A stretch of DNA of 60,790 nt from an uncultured Clostridia bacterium. Lineage in GTDB: Bacteria; Bacillota; Clostridia; Oscillospirales; CAG-272. Of the stretch, positions 53,365 through 60,790 are shown piece after piece. The stretch covers positions 1 to 60,790 of the forward strand of contig CALXUV010000066.1 in assembly GCA_944391815.1 (NCBI GenBank), given 5' to 3'. Each line of letters starts with the position of its first letter. Within the stretch, counting starts at the first letter, position 1. The notes under the pieces were generated by a model. That model saw only the letters and a list, made by a program, of their open reading frames with translations, was not told the DNA's origin and ran no database searches. The translations under genes were made by a program, and so were the position numbers.

Positions 53365-53660
53365 CGTTGCGGGTAACGCCGAATAATTAAAACACCCGTG
53401 AAAAACAGCTTGCAGGTAACGCTGAACAGTTGAAACACCTGTGAAAAGCAACTTGCAAATAACGCCGAATAATTAAAACATCCGTGAAAAACAGCTTGTG
53501 GGTGACGCCGAATAATTAAAACACCCGTGAAAAGCAACTAGCGGGTAACACTGAACCGTTAAAACACCCATGAAAAACAGCAGAGGGTAACGCAGAACAG
53601 TTAAAACACTTGTGAAAAGCAACTTGCAGGTAATGCGGAACTGTGAAAACTCTCTGTTTG
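53365..53660. repeat. 43-bp tandem repeat, seven copies
   Basis: The block GGGTAACGCCGAATAATTAAA recurs at 53371, 53414, 53457, 53500, 53543, 53585 and 53628 (43 bp, once 42). Each unit can pair GGGT with ACCC in ACACCCGTG, a small hairpin, and two alternating variants (AACAGCTTG and AGCAACTTG) are interspersed. It ends 13 bp before the hprK stop. Confidence 0.93.
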
Positions 53661-53673
53661 GTTTTTAAAAAAA

Positions 53674-54609
53674 TTATTTTTTGCTTTCCTCAGCCATCTG
53701 CATAAGACGTTTGTTGAATTCCTCAGCCGTGTTGTAACCCATTGACTTCTGTCTCTGGTTCATCGCGGCTATTTCTATTATTACCGCAAGGTTTCTTCCG
53801 GGTCTGACCGGTACGACTACCGACGGTATTTCTATTCCCATTATCTCGGTCATTTCGTTTTTCAGTCCCATGCGGTCGTAGATTTTTCCCTCTACCCACG
53901 GTTCAAGTTTAACCACAAGCTCTATCTTTTCCGTTTCTTTAACCGAACCGATACCGAATAGCCGGCGTATATCCACTATTCCTATACCTCTTAGTTCGAT
54001 ATAGTGACGTATAAGATCCGGAGCACGGGCAACCAGTGTTTTGGAGCTTACCCTTCTTATCTCGACGGCGTCGTCGGCTATAAGTCTGTGCCCTCTTTTT
54101 ATCAGTTCGATTGCAGTTTCGCTTTTTCCTATACCGGAGTCACCGAGTATCAGTATACCTATTCCGTAAACCTCAACCATTACTCCGTGCCTTGTGAACA
54201 TCGGAGCGACCTTGACTCTGAGAGAATTGATAAGCGAAGCCATAAATTCCGACGTTCTTACCGCCGTACGCAGCAGCGGAACATCGTATTTTTCCGCCAT
54301 TTCGTAAAAGACCTGCTGCGGCTCTATCGAGCTTGAAATTATTACGCAAATCGGCTTTGCCGAAAGAAATTTTTCAACGTTATTTCTGAGTACCGACTCT
54401 TCGAGCCCCGAAAGGTAGGCATATTCCTCTCTTCCGATTATCTGAACGCGGTGAGGCTGATAGAGTTCGGTGAAACCCGTAAGCGGCAATCCCGGACGGT
54501 TTACGTCTGCGGTATTGACTATGACGTCCTCCTCGCCCATGTAAAGTATTTCAAGCTGAAATTCTTTGATAACTTCTTTAAGGCTTACTCCTTGTCCGAA
54601 AGTTTCCAT
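53674..54609 (-). CDS. hprK: HPr kinase/phosphorylase
   Basis: A 311-residue bifunctional enzyme that phosphorylates or dephosphorylates Ser46 of HPr, the switch for carbon catabolite control in Firmicutes. Walker A GDSGIGKS (156-163), the catalytic His141 (TRHGVMVEVYG), and the signature ELRGIGIVDIRRLFG are seen. Length is typical. The 3' end abuts a 43-bp tandem array. A ptsH gene is not in the window. Confidence 0.97.
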   Translation of the reverse strand: METFGQGVSLKEVIKEFQLEILYMGEEDVIVNTADVNRPGLPLTGFTELYQPHRVQIIGREEYAYLSGLEESVLRNNVEKFLSAKPICVIISSSIEPQQVFYEMAEKYDVPLLRTAVRTSEFMASLINSLRVKVAPMFTRHGVMVEVYGIGILILGDSGIGKSETAIELIKRGHRLIADDAVEIRRVSSKTLVARAPDLIRHYIELRGIGIVDIRRLFGIGSVKETEKIELVVKLEPWVEGKIYDRMGLKNEMTEIMGIEIPSVVVPVRPGRNLAVIIEIAAMNQRQKSMGYNTAEEFNKRLMQMAEESKK

Positions 54610-54746
54610 AATCTGCTCCTTTATATTTTAATAGAGGTTACCGCTTGAATGCTTAATATTTGCCGGGCACCTCAATTTCCGTTTTTCGGGTTTCCGGAAT
54701 AACCCGTAACCGTCAATCTCTGACGTCAGGATATGTGTTACTTTAA

Positions 54747-55928
54747 TTATTCATTTTCAGGCAGAAAATAAATCTGAAGCGAATCCAGTGCTTCTTTTTC
54801 GAGGAGGGAAAGCCGGGCTTTTTCTTCTTCGATAAGGACATTTTCCATTGTAGGTCTTGTTTTGGGGTGCCTCGGTGCGAAAACGGTACAGCAGTCTTCG
54901 TACGGAAGCACGGAGGTTTCAAACGTGTCGGTTTTTCTTGCTATTTCGATGATCTCCTCTTTGTCAAGCCCTATACAAGGTCTGAAAACCGGTATATCCG
55001 AGGCAGGGTCGGTTACGGTTATTGCCTGCATCGTCTGTGAGGCGACCTGTCCGAGACTTTCTCCGGTTATAAGCGCGTCGCAGAATCTTGTTTTCGCAAG
55101 AGCAGCGGCAATCCGCATCATACTGCGGCGAAGAAGCAAAGTAAAGTAGCTTTCTTCAACGGTGTCTTTGAGTCTTTCCTGTATTTTTGTTACGGATACG
55201 CAGTTGACTCTGATCGGACCGCAGTAATTACTCATGATCCTTGCCAGCTCCAGAACCTTTTCTTTTGCTCTTTCCGAGGTATAGGGGAAGCTTTCAAAAT
55301 GAACCGCTTCGATTTTTGCGCCTCTTTTTGCCATCATGTAACCCGCAACCGGGCTGTCTATTCCTCCTGAAAGCAAAAGCATTGCTCTGCCGGCGGTACC
55401 GACGGGCATTCCTCCCGCGGCTTTTACTGCGTCAGCGTGTACGAAAGCAAATTCTTCACGTATTTCAACTGTAACCGTTGCATCAGGGTTGTCCATTGAA
55501 ACGGAAATTCTGCCTCCGGTTGCCTCTAAAACTGCGGCGCCGGTGATTGCGGCGATTTCCGGCGAGGTCAGCGGGAATTTTTTATCCGCTCTTTTTGCCG
55601 AAGCCCGAAACGAGTGTTTGCCTTGAAGAAACGGCGGAATGTACTCCTTTACCGTCGCTACAATGCTTTCCATATTCTTTTCGGTTTTTGCGGCACGGCA
55701 GACGGTAGATATTCCGAAAACTGTCAGCAGTGCCGAAAAAAGCTGACTCTGATTTACTATTTCTCCGAGCGGTTCGACATAGATGGTCGACTGTGAAGAG
55801 AAAACCCGGAAGCTTCCGTACGGAGCTATTTTTTTTCTTATATTAGCAAGCAAAACGCTTTCGAACTGTCCCTTGTTAAGACCTTTGAGGGCAAGTTCTC
55901 CGTATTTGCAGAGGTAAATTTCGTTCAT
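54747..55928 (-). CDS. thiI: tRNA 4-thiouridine synthetase/thiamine synthesis protein ThiI
   Basis: A 393-residue enzyme that adenylates and thiolates U8 of tRNA. An N-terminal ferredoxin-like and THUMP domain (KYGELALKGLNKGQFE, then EIREEFAFVHADAVKA) precede the PP-loop LLLSGGIDSPVAGYMMAKRG and the CxxE-type EDCCTVF with the catalytic Cys. No rhodanese domain is present, as in Bacillus ThiI. The ATG at 55928 fits the family start, with AAAGGA upstream; a longer frame to 56048 is not supported. Confidence 0.95.
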   Translation of the reverse strand: MNEIYLCKYGELALKGLNKGQFESVLLANIRKKIAPYGSFRVFSSQSTIYVEPLGEIVNQSQLFSALLTVFGISTVCRAAKTEKNMESIVATVKEYIPPFLQGKHSFRASAKRADKKFPLTSPEIAAITGAAVLEATGGRISVSMDNPDATVTVEIREEFAFVHADAVKAAGGMPVGTAGRAMLLLSGGIDSPVAGYMMAKRGAKIEAVHFESFPYTSERAKEKVLELARIMSNYCGPIRVNCVSVTKIQERLKDTVEESYFTLLLRRSMMRIAAALAKTRFCDALITGESLGQVASQTMQAITVTDPASDIPVFRPCIGLDKEEIIEIARKTDTFETSVLPYEDCCTVFAPRHPKTRPTMENVLIEEEKARLSLLEKEALDSLQIYFLPENE

Positions 55929-56177
55929 AGGGTAGAAGAACATCCTTTCTTTTGTGCTGTTTTCCTGTGCTGCCGGTGATTTTTTAACTGCTTTTCTGCT
56001 GATACCGAGCCTTAAAAACCGACTCAGCAAACGATGCTCCAAACTCAAACCGGCTAAATATACCTAACTCAGAAACGCACAGTTACAAAACGTTACCGTG
56101 TAACTGTCATAGTAATTGATGACCTCAGAAAGCGGGTATACAAAAATTGTTTCTTCCGACGGTAATTTTTCAGTCTC

Positions 56178-56206
56178 ATTTTATCACATATCCGTTCTAT
56201 TGTCAA
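56178..56206 (-). promoter_or_regulatory. thiI promoter
   Basis: Minus strand TTGACA (56206-56201), 17-nt spacer, TAAAAT (56183-56178). The 250-nt leader shows no recognised riboswitch. A 25-bp direct repeat (GTCAAATAAAAARGTAAAAACCA) lies at 56213 and 56238. Confidence 0.8.
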
Positions 56207-56430
56207 TAAGCAGTCAAATAAAAAGGTAAAAACCAATGTCAAATAAAAAAGTAAAAACCAAAGCACATGGTAACAGCAGAAAAGTTTTGCTCTACTCGGA
56301 ATGTTCAGCCTGTTGTTGCTTTCTTTCGAGGTATTTGGCTTTAAGATTTTGTTGCAAATCTCCTCTAATTGACTTTTTATCACACTTTTGCGGTTCTGCA
56401 AAAATAAAACAAAAAAATTTGATTTACCTA

Positions 56431-56459
56431 TTGACAAAGATGTTTTATTGTGATATAAT
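56431..56459 (+). promoter_or_regulatory. tRNA-Met/Glu promoter
   Basis: TTGACA (56431-56436), 17-nt spacer, TATAAT (56454-56459): a full consensus promoter. Confidence 0.92.
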
Positions 56460-56503
56460 ACCGATATCGCATTCGGCGGTATGCTATATTCCGCCTATCA
56501 TGT

Positions 56504-56580
56504 GGCGGAATAGCTCAGTTGGCTAGAGCAATCGGTTCATACCCGATAGGTCGTGGGTTCAAGTCCAACTTCCGCTACCA
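56504..56580 (+). tRNA. tRNA-Met(CAT), elongator type
   Basis: A 77-nt cloverleaf with anticodon CAT in GTTCATACC, acceptor GGCGGAA paired with TTCCGCT, and encoded CCA. It resembles Bacillus elongator tRNA-Met. Confidence 0.92.
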
Positions 56581-56583
56581 TCC

Positions 56584-56658
56584 GGCCCGTTGGTCAAGAG
56601 GCTAAGACACCGCCCTTTCACGGCAGTAACAGGGGTTCGATTCCCCTACGGGTCACCA
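56584..56658 (+). tRNA. tRNA-Glu(TTC)
   Basis: A 75-nt cloverleaf with anticodon TTC in CCTTTCACG, acceptor GGCCCGT paired with ACGGGTC, and encoded CCA. It starts 3 nt after tRNA-Met, so both are one transcript. Confidence 0.95.
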
Positions 56659-56665
56659 AACGTAA

Positions 56666-56713
56666 CAAATCCGAACTATTTCGTAAATCGAAATTGGTTC
56701 GGATTTGTTTTTT
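56666..56713 (+). terminator. tRNA-Met/Glu terminator
   Basis: CAAATCCGAAC (56666-56676) pairs with GTTCGGATTTG (56697-56707), followed by TTTTTT. Confidence 0.9.
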
Positions 56714-56818
56714 ACTATTAATGTTCGAATTGAATATTAAAATCACCGCCGAAAGCGACCAAAAGGGTTACTTTCTGTCGGATATTATTTTTTGGATTTT
56801 TTATATTGAAGGGAAAAT

Positions 56819-57643
56819 TTATATATTTTCAAGCATATCTCGCATATAAGAGACGTAATCCGGAAAAGCAATTTCCGGCTCGGGAAGGCTCGGTACCCAT
56901 TTCTTTTCCCACTCAAAGGAAAGGTATCCGTCATAGCCGTCGCTTTTCAGCCATCCGAGCAAGGTCGGCACCGGTATTTCTCCTTTTCCGACAAGGCAAA
57001 GCTCAAACGGTTTTCCGTCCTTTGCACGCATGTAGTCCTTTACGTGGACGTGGCGCACATAAGGGGAAATGAGGCGATAGAAGGGAAGCACGTTGTCTCC
57101 GTACGCCCTGTCGCTGTGCTCTATGTCCCAGAGTATTCCGAAGTTGGGGTTGCTTTTCATTTGGCACAGTATCGGGGAAACAGTTTCAGTGGTATTAAAG
57201 TCTCCGTGTATTTCAAGATAAACGTTTACCCCTTTTTCTTTTCCGTATTCACAGAGCTCTGAAAGTCCGGAAACGACGTCGGAAATAACCGCTTCTTTGT
57301 TCCTTTCCGGCGGAAAACTGTTGCCGAAAACCCTGATGAAAGGTATGCCCATTCTTTCACAGACATCGATACTCTTTTTGCCCTGACTTATGTTTTCAAG
57401 GTATTTTTCCGGGTCGTGAAAGGGACAGGATGTACCGAAACCGACAAGCTTCAGATTTTTCTCTTTCAGTTTGTTTAAAGTATTTTCGGCGTTTTCGGGT
57501 GCAAAGCGTTCAATTTTGTCTGCGTCCGTTTCTCCTTCAAGTCCCCTTATTTCTATACCCTCAATCCCGATTTTACTGTATTCGCTCAGTATTTTCTCAA
57601 AGCTCCAGTCGGGACAGCCAAGTGTACTTGCGGCAAGTTTCAT
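56819..57643 (-). CDS. sugar phosphate isomerase/epimerase (xylose isomerase-like TIM barrel)
   Basis: A 274-residue AP-endonuclease-2-family barrel, diverged from the one at 31924. Metal-site residues appear in YLEIHGDFNTTE (Glu, His), LWDIEHSD (Asp, His) and VRHVHVKDY (His, Asp), with a C-terminal LSFEWEKKW (Glu). GGAGG precedes the ATG at 57643. It follows the truncated Gfo/Idh dehydrogenase gene in the same direction, an arrangement common in sugar or inositol catabolic operons. Only this member of the local operon looks intact. Confidence 0.85.
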   Translation of the reverse strand: MKLAASTLGCPDWSFEKILSEYSKIGIEGIEIRGLEGETDADKIERFAPENAENTLNKLKEKNLKLVGFGTSCPFHDPEKYLENISQGKKSIDVCERMGIPFIRVFGNSFPPERNKEAVISDVVSGLSELCEYGKEKGVNVYLEIHGDFNTTETVSPILCQMKSNPNFGILWDIEHSDRAYGDNVLPFYRLISPYVRHVHVKDYMRAKDGKPFELCLVGKGEIPVPTLLGWLKSDGYDGYLSFEWEKKWVPSLPEPEIAFPDYVSYMRDMLENI

Positions 57644-57663
57644 TATAAATACCTCCTTGTCAG

Positions 57664-58155
57664 TTACCCGGAAAAAGAATCTTCCATGTTTATTTCAACC
57701 GGTTCACTTACATGCTTTACAAATTTCGATGATGCTATCAGCGATTTAAGTTTCAGTTCAAATTCATCTCCGCAGGTTGACGTTTGAACAGGGCATTGTT
57801 TGAAATGAGATAACATTATTCCGTTTGCTATTGCAACAGAGTTCAGACCCTCTGTGCCGTCTGCAATAAGCGGGCAGTCCTCTCCCAAAGCGCGTTTTAC
57901 AAACTGTTCTATCACAACTTTGTGACCGCTTGGGGCATCGTTTTTATAGGTTATTTCTTCCGTATGGAAGGTGATGCTGTCGAATGATTTTTTTGAGGTT
58001 TCAATCAACTTCAGCATAGAGATTTCATTTTTACAAAGTGTAAGTTTTCCGTTTTCACCGACAATTTCAACGTTTTTCATTTGCATTAACGTTTTTACGT
58101 GTTCCGAACCCATATTTCCGAGTCCTACAAGTCCGAGTTTCAGTTTTTTTGCCAT
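57664..58155 (-). pseudogene. internally deleted Gfo/Idh/MocA-family oxidoreductase
   Basis: A 163-residue in-frame remnant. Residues 4-32 are the Rossmann start (LGLVGLGNMGSEHVKTL) and are joined at about residue 33 (VEIVG|ENGKL) directly to the C-terminal third of the family (HKVVIEQFVKRAL, then DGTEGLNSVAIANGI). A complete enzyme has about 330-390 residues, so roughly 180-200 residues are missing, including the EKP motif with the catalytic Lys. The open frame survives, so a clean deletion at a short homology, not a frameshift, is likely. It cannot bind NAD(P) and catalyse normally. Confidence 0.8.
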
Positions 58156-58362
58156 AGTAATTTCTCCTTACTGATTTTCGGTTGTTCTGACCGATTTCCG
58201 GATATATGTTATCAGCTTTTTTACGTGAATAACAGATAAAAAACGAATGTAATTTAGCATTTTTCGAATATTTTGGAAGAGAGGTTTATGTAATGTTAAT
58301 TTCAGTCCGCAAATTCAGCTTGATTGCCGTCATAACAGAGATGAAATAATAAATTATCCGAA

Positions 58363-59131
58363 ATGCCGCACATACACGATACTTATGCAGTTTTTGTCAA
58401 AGGCGAAAATACTTACGGAAGACGGGATGGAATAGATTTATCCGGGTGAGTGTATCATTACCTTTTCAAATACACCCGCGCTCATTTCTCCTGCTGATGA
58501 GACAAAATGCGGTTTTACAAACAGCTATGTTATTTTCGACAGCGATAAATCATTGTCGGAAGCAGTCAGGCAATACGGTGTGCCGATAAGCAAAATTATC
58601 ACTGAAACTGATTTCAGCAGTATAAATAACCTCCTGAACAGGATTTACATTGAAAAAGCTCTTGGACAGAATATGTACCGGGAGCAGATTGACTTACTTG
58701 TGAGGGAGCTGTTGATTTACCTCGGGCGCTCTGCGTCAAAAAGCAGTGCGGGAGCAAAATTTCCGAAAGACAGAGAGCCGATCAATGCTTTACAAAGAGT
58801 CCGTCGGGAAGTTTACCTGAATCCTCAGGAATTTTGTACAGTTAATTAAATGGCAAAATTTGTTCACATATCCGCCGGTTATTTAAGAAGTCTTTATAAA
58901 AATATTTTTGATGTTACACCGAAACAGGATATTTTACGTGCGAGGATTGAAAAAGCAAAGTCACTGCTTTCTCTTACCGATAAAACCATTGCTCAGATTT
59001 CTGAACTGAGCGGCTTTGAAAACGAGAACTATTTCTGCCGTATATTCAAAGCTGAAGTTTCGTTTACTCCCACTCAGTACAGAAAAAAATTCATCGGTCC
59101 GGAAGGAATACGGCTTTTTCAGTTAATATAA
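58363..59131 (+). pseudogene. AraC-family transcriptional regulator, broken
   Basis: A cupin-type N-terminus (MPHIHDTYAVFVKG) reads from 58363. A frameshift near 58440 leads into YPGECIITFSNTPALI and then FTNSYVIFD. The frame continues through a linker to a TAA at 58847-58849 in NPQEFCTVN-stop-MAKFVHIS. The second half, in the same frame, is an intact double helix-turn-helix (ISAGYLRSLYK, IAQISELSGFENENYFCRIF). Thus at least one frameshift and one nonsense codon break the gene. It is divergent from the decayed dehydrogenase, its probable former target. The C-terminal half could still be made from the ATG at 58850. Confidence 0.8.
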
Positions 59132-59166
59132 AAAAGCTTGAAGCCAGAAAAATTATCAATTAAACT

Positions 59167-60252
59167 TTATCGCACTGAAAATTTTATCATGTATTTTCTC
59201 AGTGCGTTTGCAAAACATCTTCCGGAGGCGGTAAGCCTTTCCGCATTCACCGGGTTTTCGGTTGTGCCGAAGTACGCCGTTTCGAGGGTGAAAGCCAGTA
59301 TATTTTCCTGACGGGAGATCATGTACTGCGAAAAGTTGGTGCTTTTCAGATTCCAGCCCTGCATGAACGGATAATCGTTTTCATGGCGGTATCCGAAGGC
59401 TTTTTCCGTCATTTCCGATTCCAGAAGTTTGCCGAAGACGTCAAGTCTGTCGGCTTTTTCAAACGAATTCTGCACTATAAACATACAGTCGTTTATTTCT
59501 CCGAGGTGCCAGGGCGAGTGGAAGTCAAAGCCGTAGTGACATCCGTACTCATCTGCATATCTGCGTATTTGGGCGGTTTCGGGGTAAATTGACGGCTGAT
59601 TTTTGTCATAGTCGCGGTTGTGGTCGTAAGGACGCCTTGCTTTTCCCTGGTCCCCGTCAACTACACCGTCATAATCGACAAAAGGAACGCAGAGAACTCT
59701 TGTATCCGGCAAGGGATTTTCAAGCAGCTCCGAAAGCATTCCTTCAAGAAGATAGCTTCCGGTTGATTCACAGGCGTGATGACGGGCGGTAAGAATGATG
59801 CTGTTTTTGCCGCTTCCTGAAAGAACACAGGGAACGCTTCTGCCTTTCCTGCTACGGCAGAATTCACTGACTTTCAGCCGGTGAGCGGCGGCAAATTTCA
59901 GAAATCTGTCGGGATGGTAAAGCATGCTGTGGGCAAAAAATACCCTGTTTTCATCCTTACCGAAAGTGTAAGTAAAAGAATTTTGCCCGTACAGAAAAAA
60001 GTGTCTGCTTGTATCGGTTTCGGAGAGCCATGTCCAGTTTACCAGATCTTGACTTACCGCAGGACCGAAATAGCCGAGTCTGTTGTCCTGAAAACGGAAT
60101 GTTACTGTTTGACCTGCGGCTCCTTCTGCGCAAAAAGCCCAGTAAAACCAGTCCTGCCCGGTATCTCGCAGTTCGTTTTCAAGATATATTTCGTTTCCCG
60201 TCCGGCGTATTACTTTTATGTTGCCGCCGATGAAGTTTTTACTTATTTCCAT
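59167..60252 (-). CDS. M14-family zinc carboxypeptidase (CCP-like)
   Basis: A 361-residue cytosolic metallopeptidase. An N-terminal beta-rich domain (about 1-125, with TVTFRFQDNRLGYFGP and VNWTWLSE) resembles the N-domain of cytosolic carboxypeptidases. The catalytic domain then shows HHACE (HxxE zinc ligands), DYDGVVDGDQGK, the RPYDHNRDY substrate loop, DFHSPWH (third zinc His) and a terminal ETAYFGT with the catalytic Glu. GGGAGA precedes the ATG at 60252. The substrate may be a peptide or an amidated amino acid; an aspartoacylase-like role is an alternative. Confidence 0.82.
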   Translation of the reverse strand: MEISKNFIGGNIKVIRRTGNEIYLENELRDTGQDWFYWAFCAEGAAGQTVTFRFQDNRLGYFGPAVSQDLVNWTWLSETDTSRHFFLYGQNSFTYTFGKDENRVFFAHSMLYHPDRFLKFAAAHRLKVSEFCRSRKGRSVPCVLSGSGKNSIILTARHHACESTGSYLLEGMLSELLENPLPDTRVLCVPFVDYDGVVDGDQGKARRPYDHNRDYDKNQPSIYPETAQIRRYADEYGCHYGFDFHSPWHLGEINDCMFIVQNSFEKADRLDVFGKLLESEMTEKAFGYRHENDYPFMQGWNLKSTNFSQYMISRQENILAFTLETAYFGTTENPVNAERLTASGRCFANALRKYMIKFSVR

Positions 60253-60269
60253 TGCTTTTTTCTCCCGGG

Positions 60270-60790
60270 ATAATAGTTTTACGGTCAGCCGCTCGGGCTT
60301 GCCGGATTTCGGTCAAACTGAATTTTTTCCACTAAATGCAGAGCAGAGCGTTGAAAGCGGACACTTTCCGCACTGCGGGCCACTGGCTTTGCAGGTTTCT
60401 CTGCCGAACCAAACCGGACGGTGGCAGAAGTCGGTCTGCTTTTCGACAGGGATAGAATTTCTATGGTCAGCCGCTCGGGCTTGCCGCGTTTCGGTCAAAC
60501 TTAATTTTTTCCGCTAAATGCTGAGCAGAGCGTTGAAAGCGGACATTTTTCGCACTGCGGGCTACGGGCTTTGCAGGTTTCTCTGCCGAATCAAACCGGA
60601 CGGTTAGGGAAGTCGGTCTGCTTTTCGCCGGTACAGGTTTTTACGGTCAGCCGTTCGGGCTTAACGAATTTCGTTCAGACTTAATTTTTTTCCGCTAAAT
60701 GCGGAGCAGAGCGTTGAAAGCGGACATTTTTCGCACTGCGGGCTACGGGCTTTGCAGGTTTCTCTGCCGAACCAAACCGGACGGTGAGGG
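60270..60790. repeat. about 181-bp tandem repeat made of the nth 3' end
   Basis: GGTCAGCCG marks units at 60283, 60465 and 60645 (182 and 180 bp apart); the third runs off the window. Each unit, read minus, encodes the iron-sulfur tail of endonuclease III (C-x6-C-x2-C-x5-C) followed by a stop. The leftmost copy is open (stop at 60313-60315). The middle copy has an in-frame TGA (60593-60591) where the others have TGG. Confidence 0.93.
60661..60790 (-). CDS. nth: endonuclease III, 3' end (partial)
   Basis: The last 42 codons of a DNA glycosylase/AP lyase; the rest lies beyond the right edge. The segment HRPVWFGRETC followed by KARSPQCEKCPLSTLC gives the C-x6-C-x2-C-x5-C [4Fe-4S] motif at the C-terminus of Nth, then a short tail ending LSLNEIR and TAA at 60663-60661. 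Two further degenerate copies of this gene end lie downstream. Nth removes oxidised pyrimidines in base excision repair. Whether this copy, or one still further right, belongs to the full gene cannot be seen here. Confidence 0.8.
   Translation of the reverse strand, partial: PHRPVWFGRETCKARSPQCEKCPLSTLCSAFSGKKLSLNEIR

Noticed and set aside
53310-53537. 75-codon minus-strand frame in the 43-bp repeat array
   Set aside because: 43 bp is not a multiple of three, so the apparent protein has no consistent repeat and no ribosome site.
60218-60517. Plus-strand frame across the nth repeat
   Set aside because: It is the antisense of the nth tail copies; the minus frame has the C-x6-C-x2-C-x5-C motif and explains the repeat.

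Overview
The window looks like a chromosomal stretch of an anaerobic, spore-forming Clostridia-type Firmicute, most likely an uncultured gut Oscillospirales/Ruminococcaceae relative. The support is: a SpoVT regulator, HPr kinase (HprK), NrdR, a T-box leader, a two-subunit transketolase, a Re-type citrate synthase, a DUF1385-PrmC-DUF2752 gene string, and strong GGAGG ribosome sites with TTGACA-17-TATAAT promoters. Taxonomy is inferred from gene content only.

Layout. 1-5.1 kb: an alpha/beta hydrolase, a T-box-controlled AMP-forming acyl-CoA ligase, a GDSL hydrolase and a small membrane protein, set among hairpin-rich repeats. 5.4-8.1 kb: a DpnII/MboI-type GATC restriction-modification operon, AT-rich and probably acquired. 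8.3 kb: tRNA-Ile2(CAT). 8.7-17.5 kb, all minus strand: amidohydrolase, alanine/glycine symporter, UPF0210 and its ACT-domain partner, Re-citrate synthase, DUF2752, prmC, DUF1385. 18.2-22.5 kb: MarR regulator plus a heterodimeric ABC exporter. 23.2-31.3 kb, minus: asd, mnmM, split transketolase, a CapD/WbpM-type sugar-nucleotide dehydratase with a repeat-filled leader, cinA. 31.9 kb: sugar isomerase-like protein. 33.7-39.1 kb, minus: a compact five-gene operon (UbiA-type phosphoribosyltransferase, HAD phosphatase, GT-C-like membrane protein, GT4, GtrA), read here as synthesis and use of a polyprenyl-phosphate-pentose donor for a surface glycan. 39.4-43.4 kb: spoVT, three proteins of unknown function (one built of 23-residue repeats), and a D,D-carboxypeptidase. 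43.7-47.5 kb: a 1270-residue anchored surface protein. 48.3-50.1 kb: MarR-MATE efflux pair. 51.1-56.0 kb: tRNA-Tyr, tRNA-Thr, nrdR, mazF-like toxin, hprK, thiI. 56.5-56.7 kb: tRNA-Met, tRNA-Glu. 56.8-60.3 kb: a decaying sugar/peptidase locus holding an internally deleted Gfo/Idh dehydrogenase and an AraC pseudogene. The right edge cuts the 3' end of nth (endonuclease III).

The most unusual property is the density of locus-specific intergenic tandem repeats. At least ten gaps each carry an array with its own unit: 144/163, 52, about 48, 46, 71, 80/81, 122, 20, 42, 43 and about 181 bp. Several arrays are copies of the adjacent gene end: the 3' end of UPF0210, the 3' end of nth, and the ribosome site plus start codon of the capD-like gene. 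The best candidates for undescribed biology are the polyprenyl-phosphate-pentose operon, the mini-ORF leader of the capD-like gene, the T-box on an acyl-CoA ligase, and the repeat protein next to spoVT.
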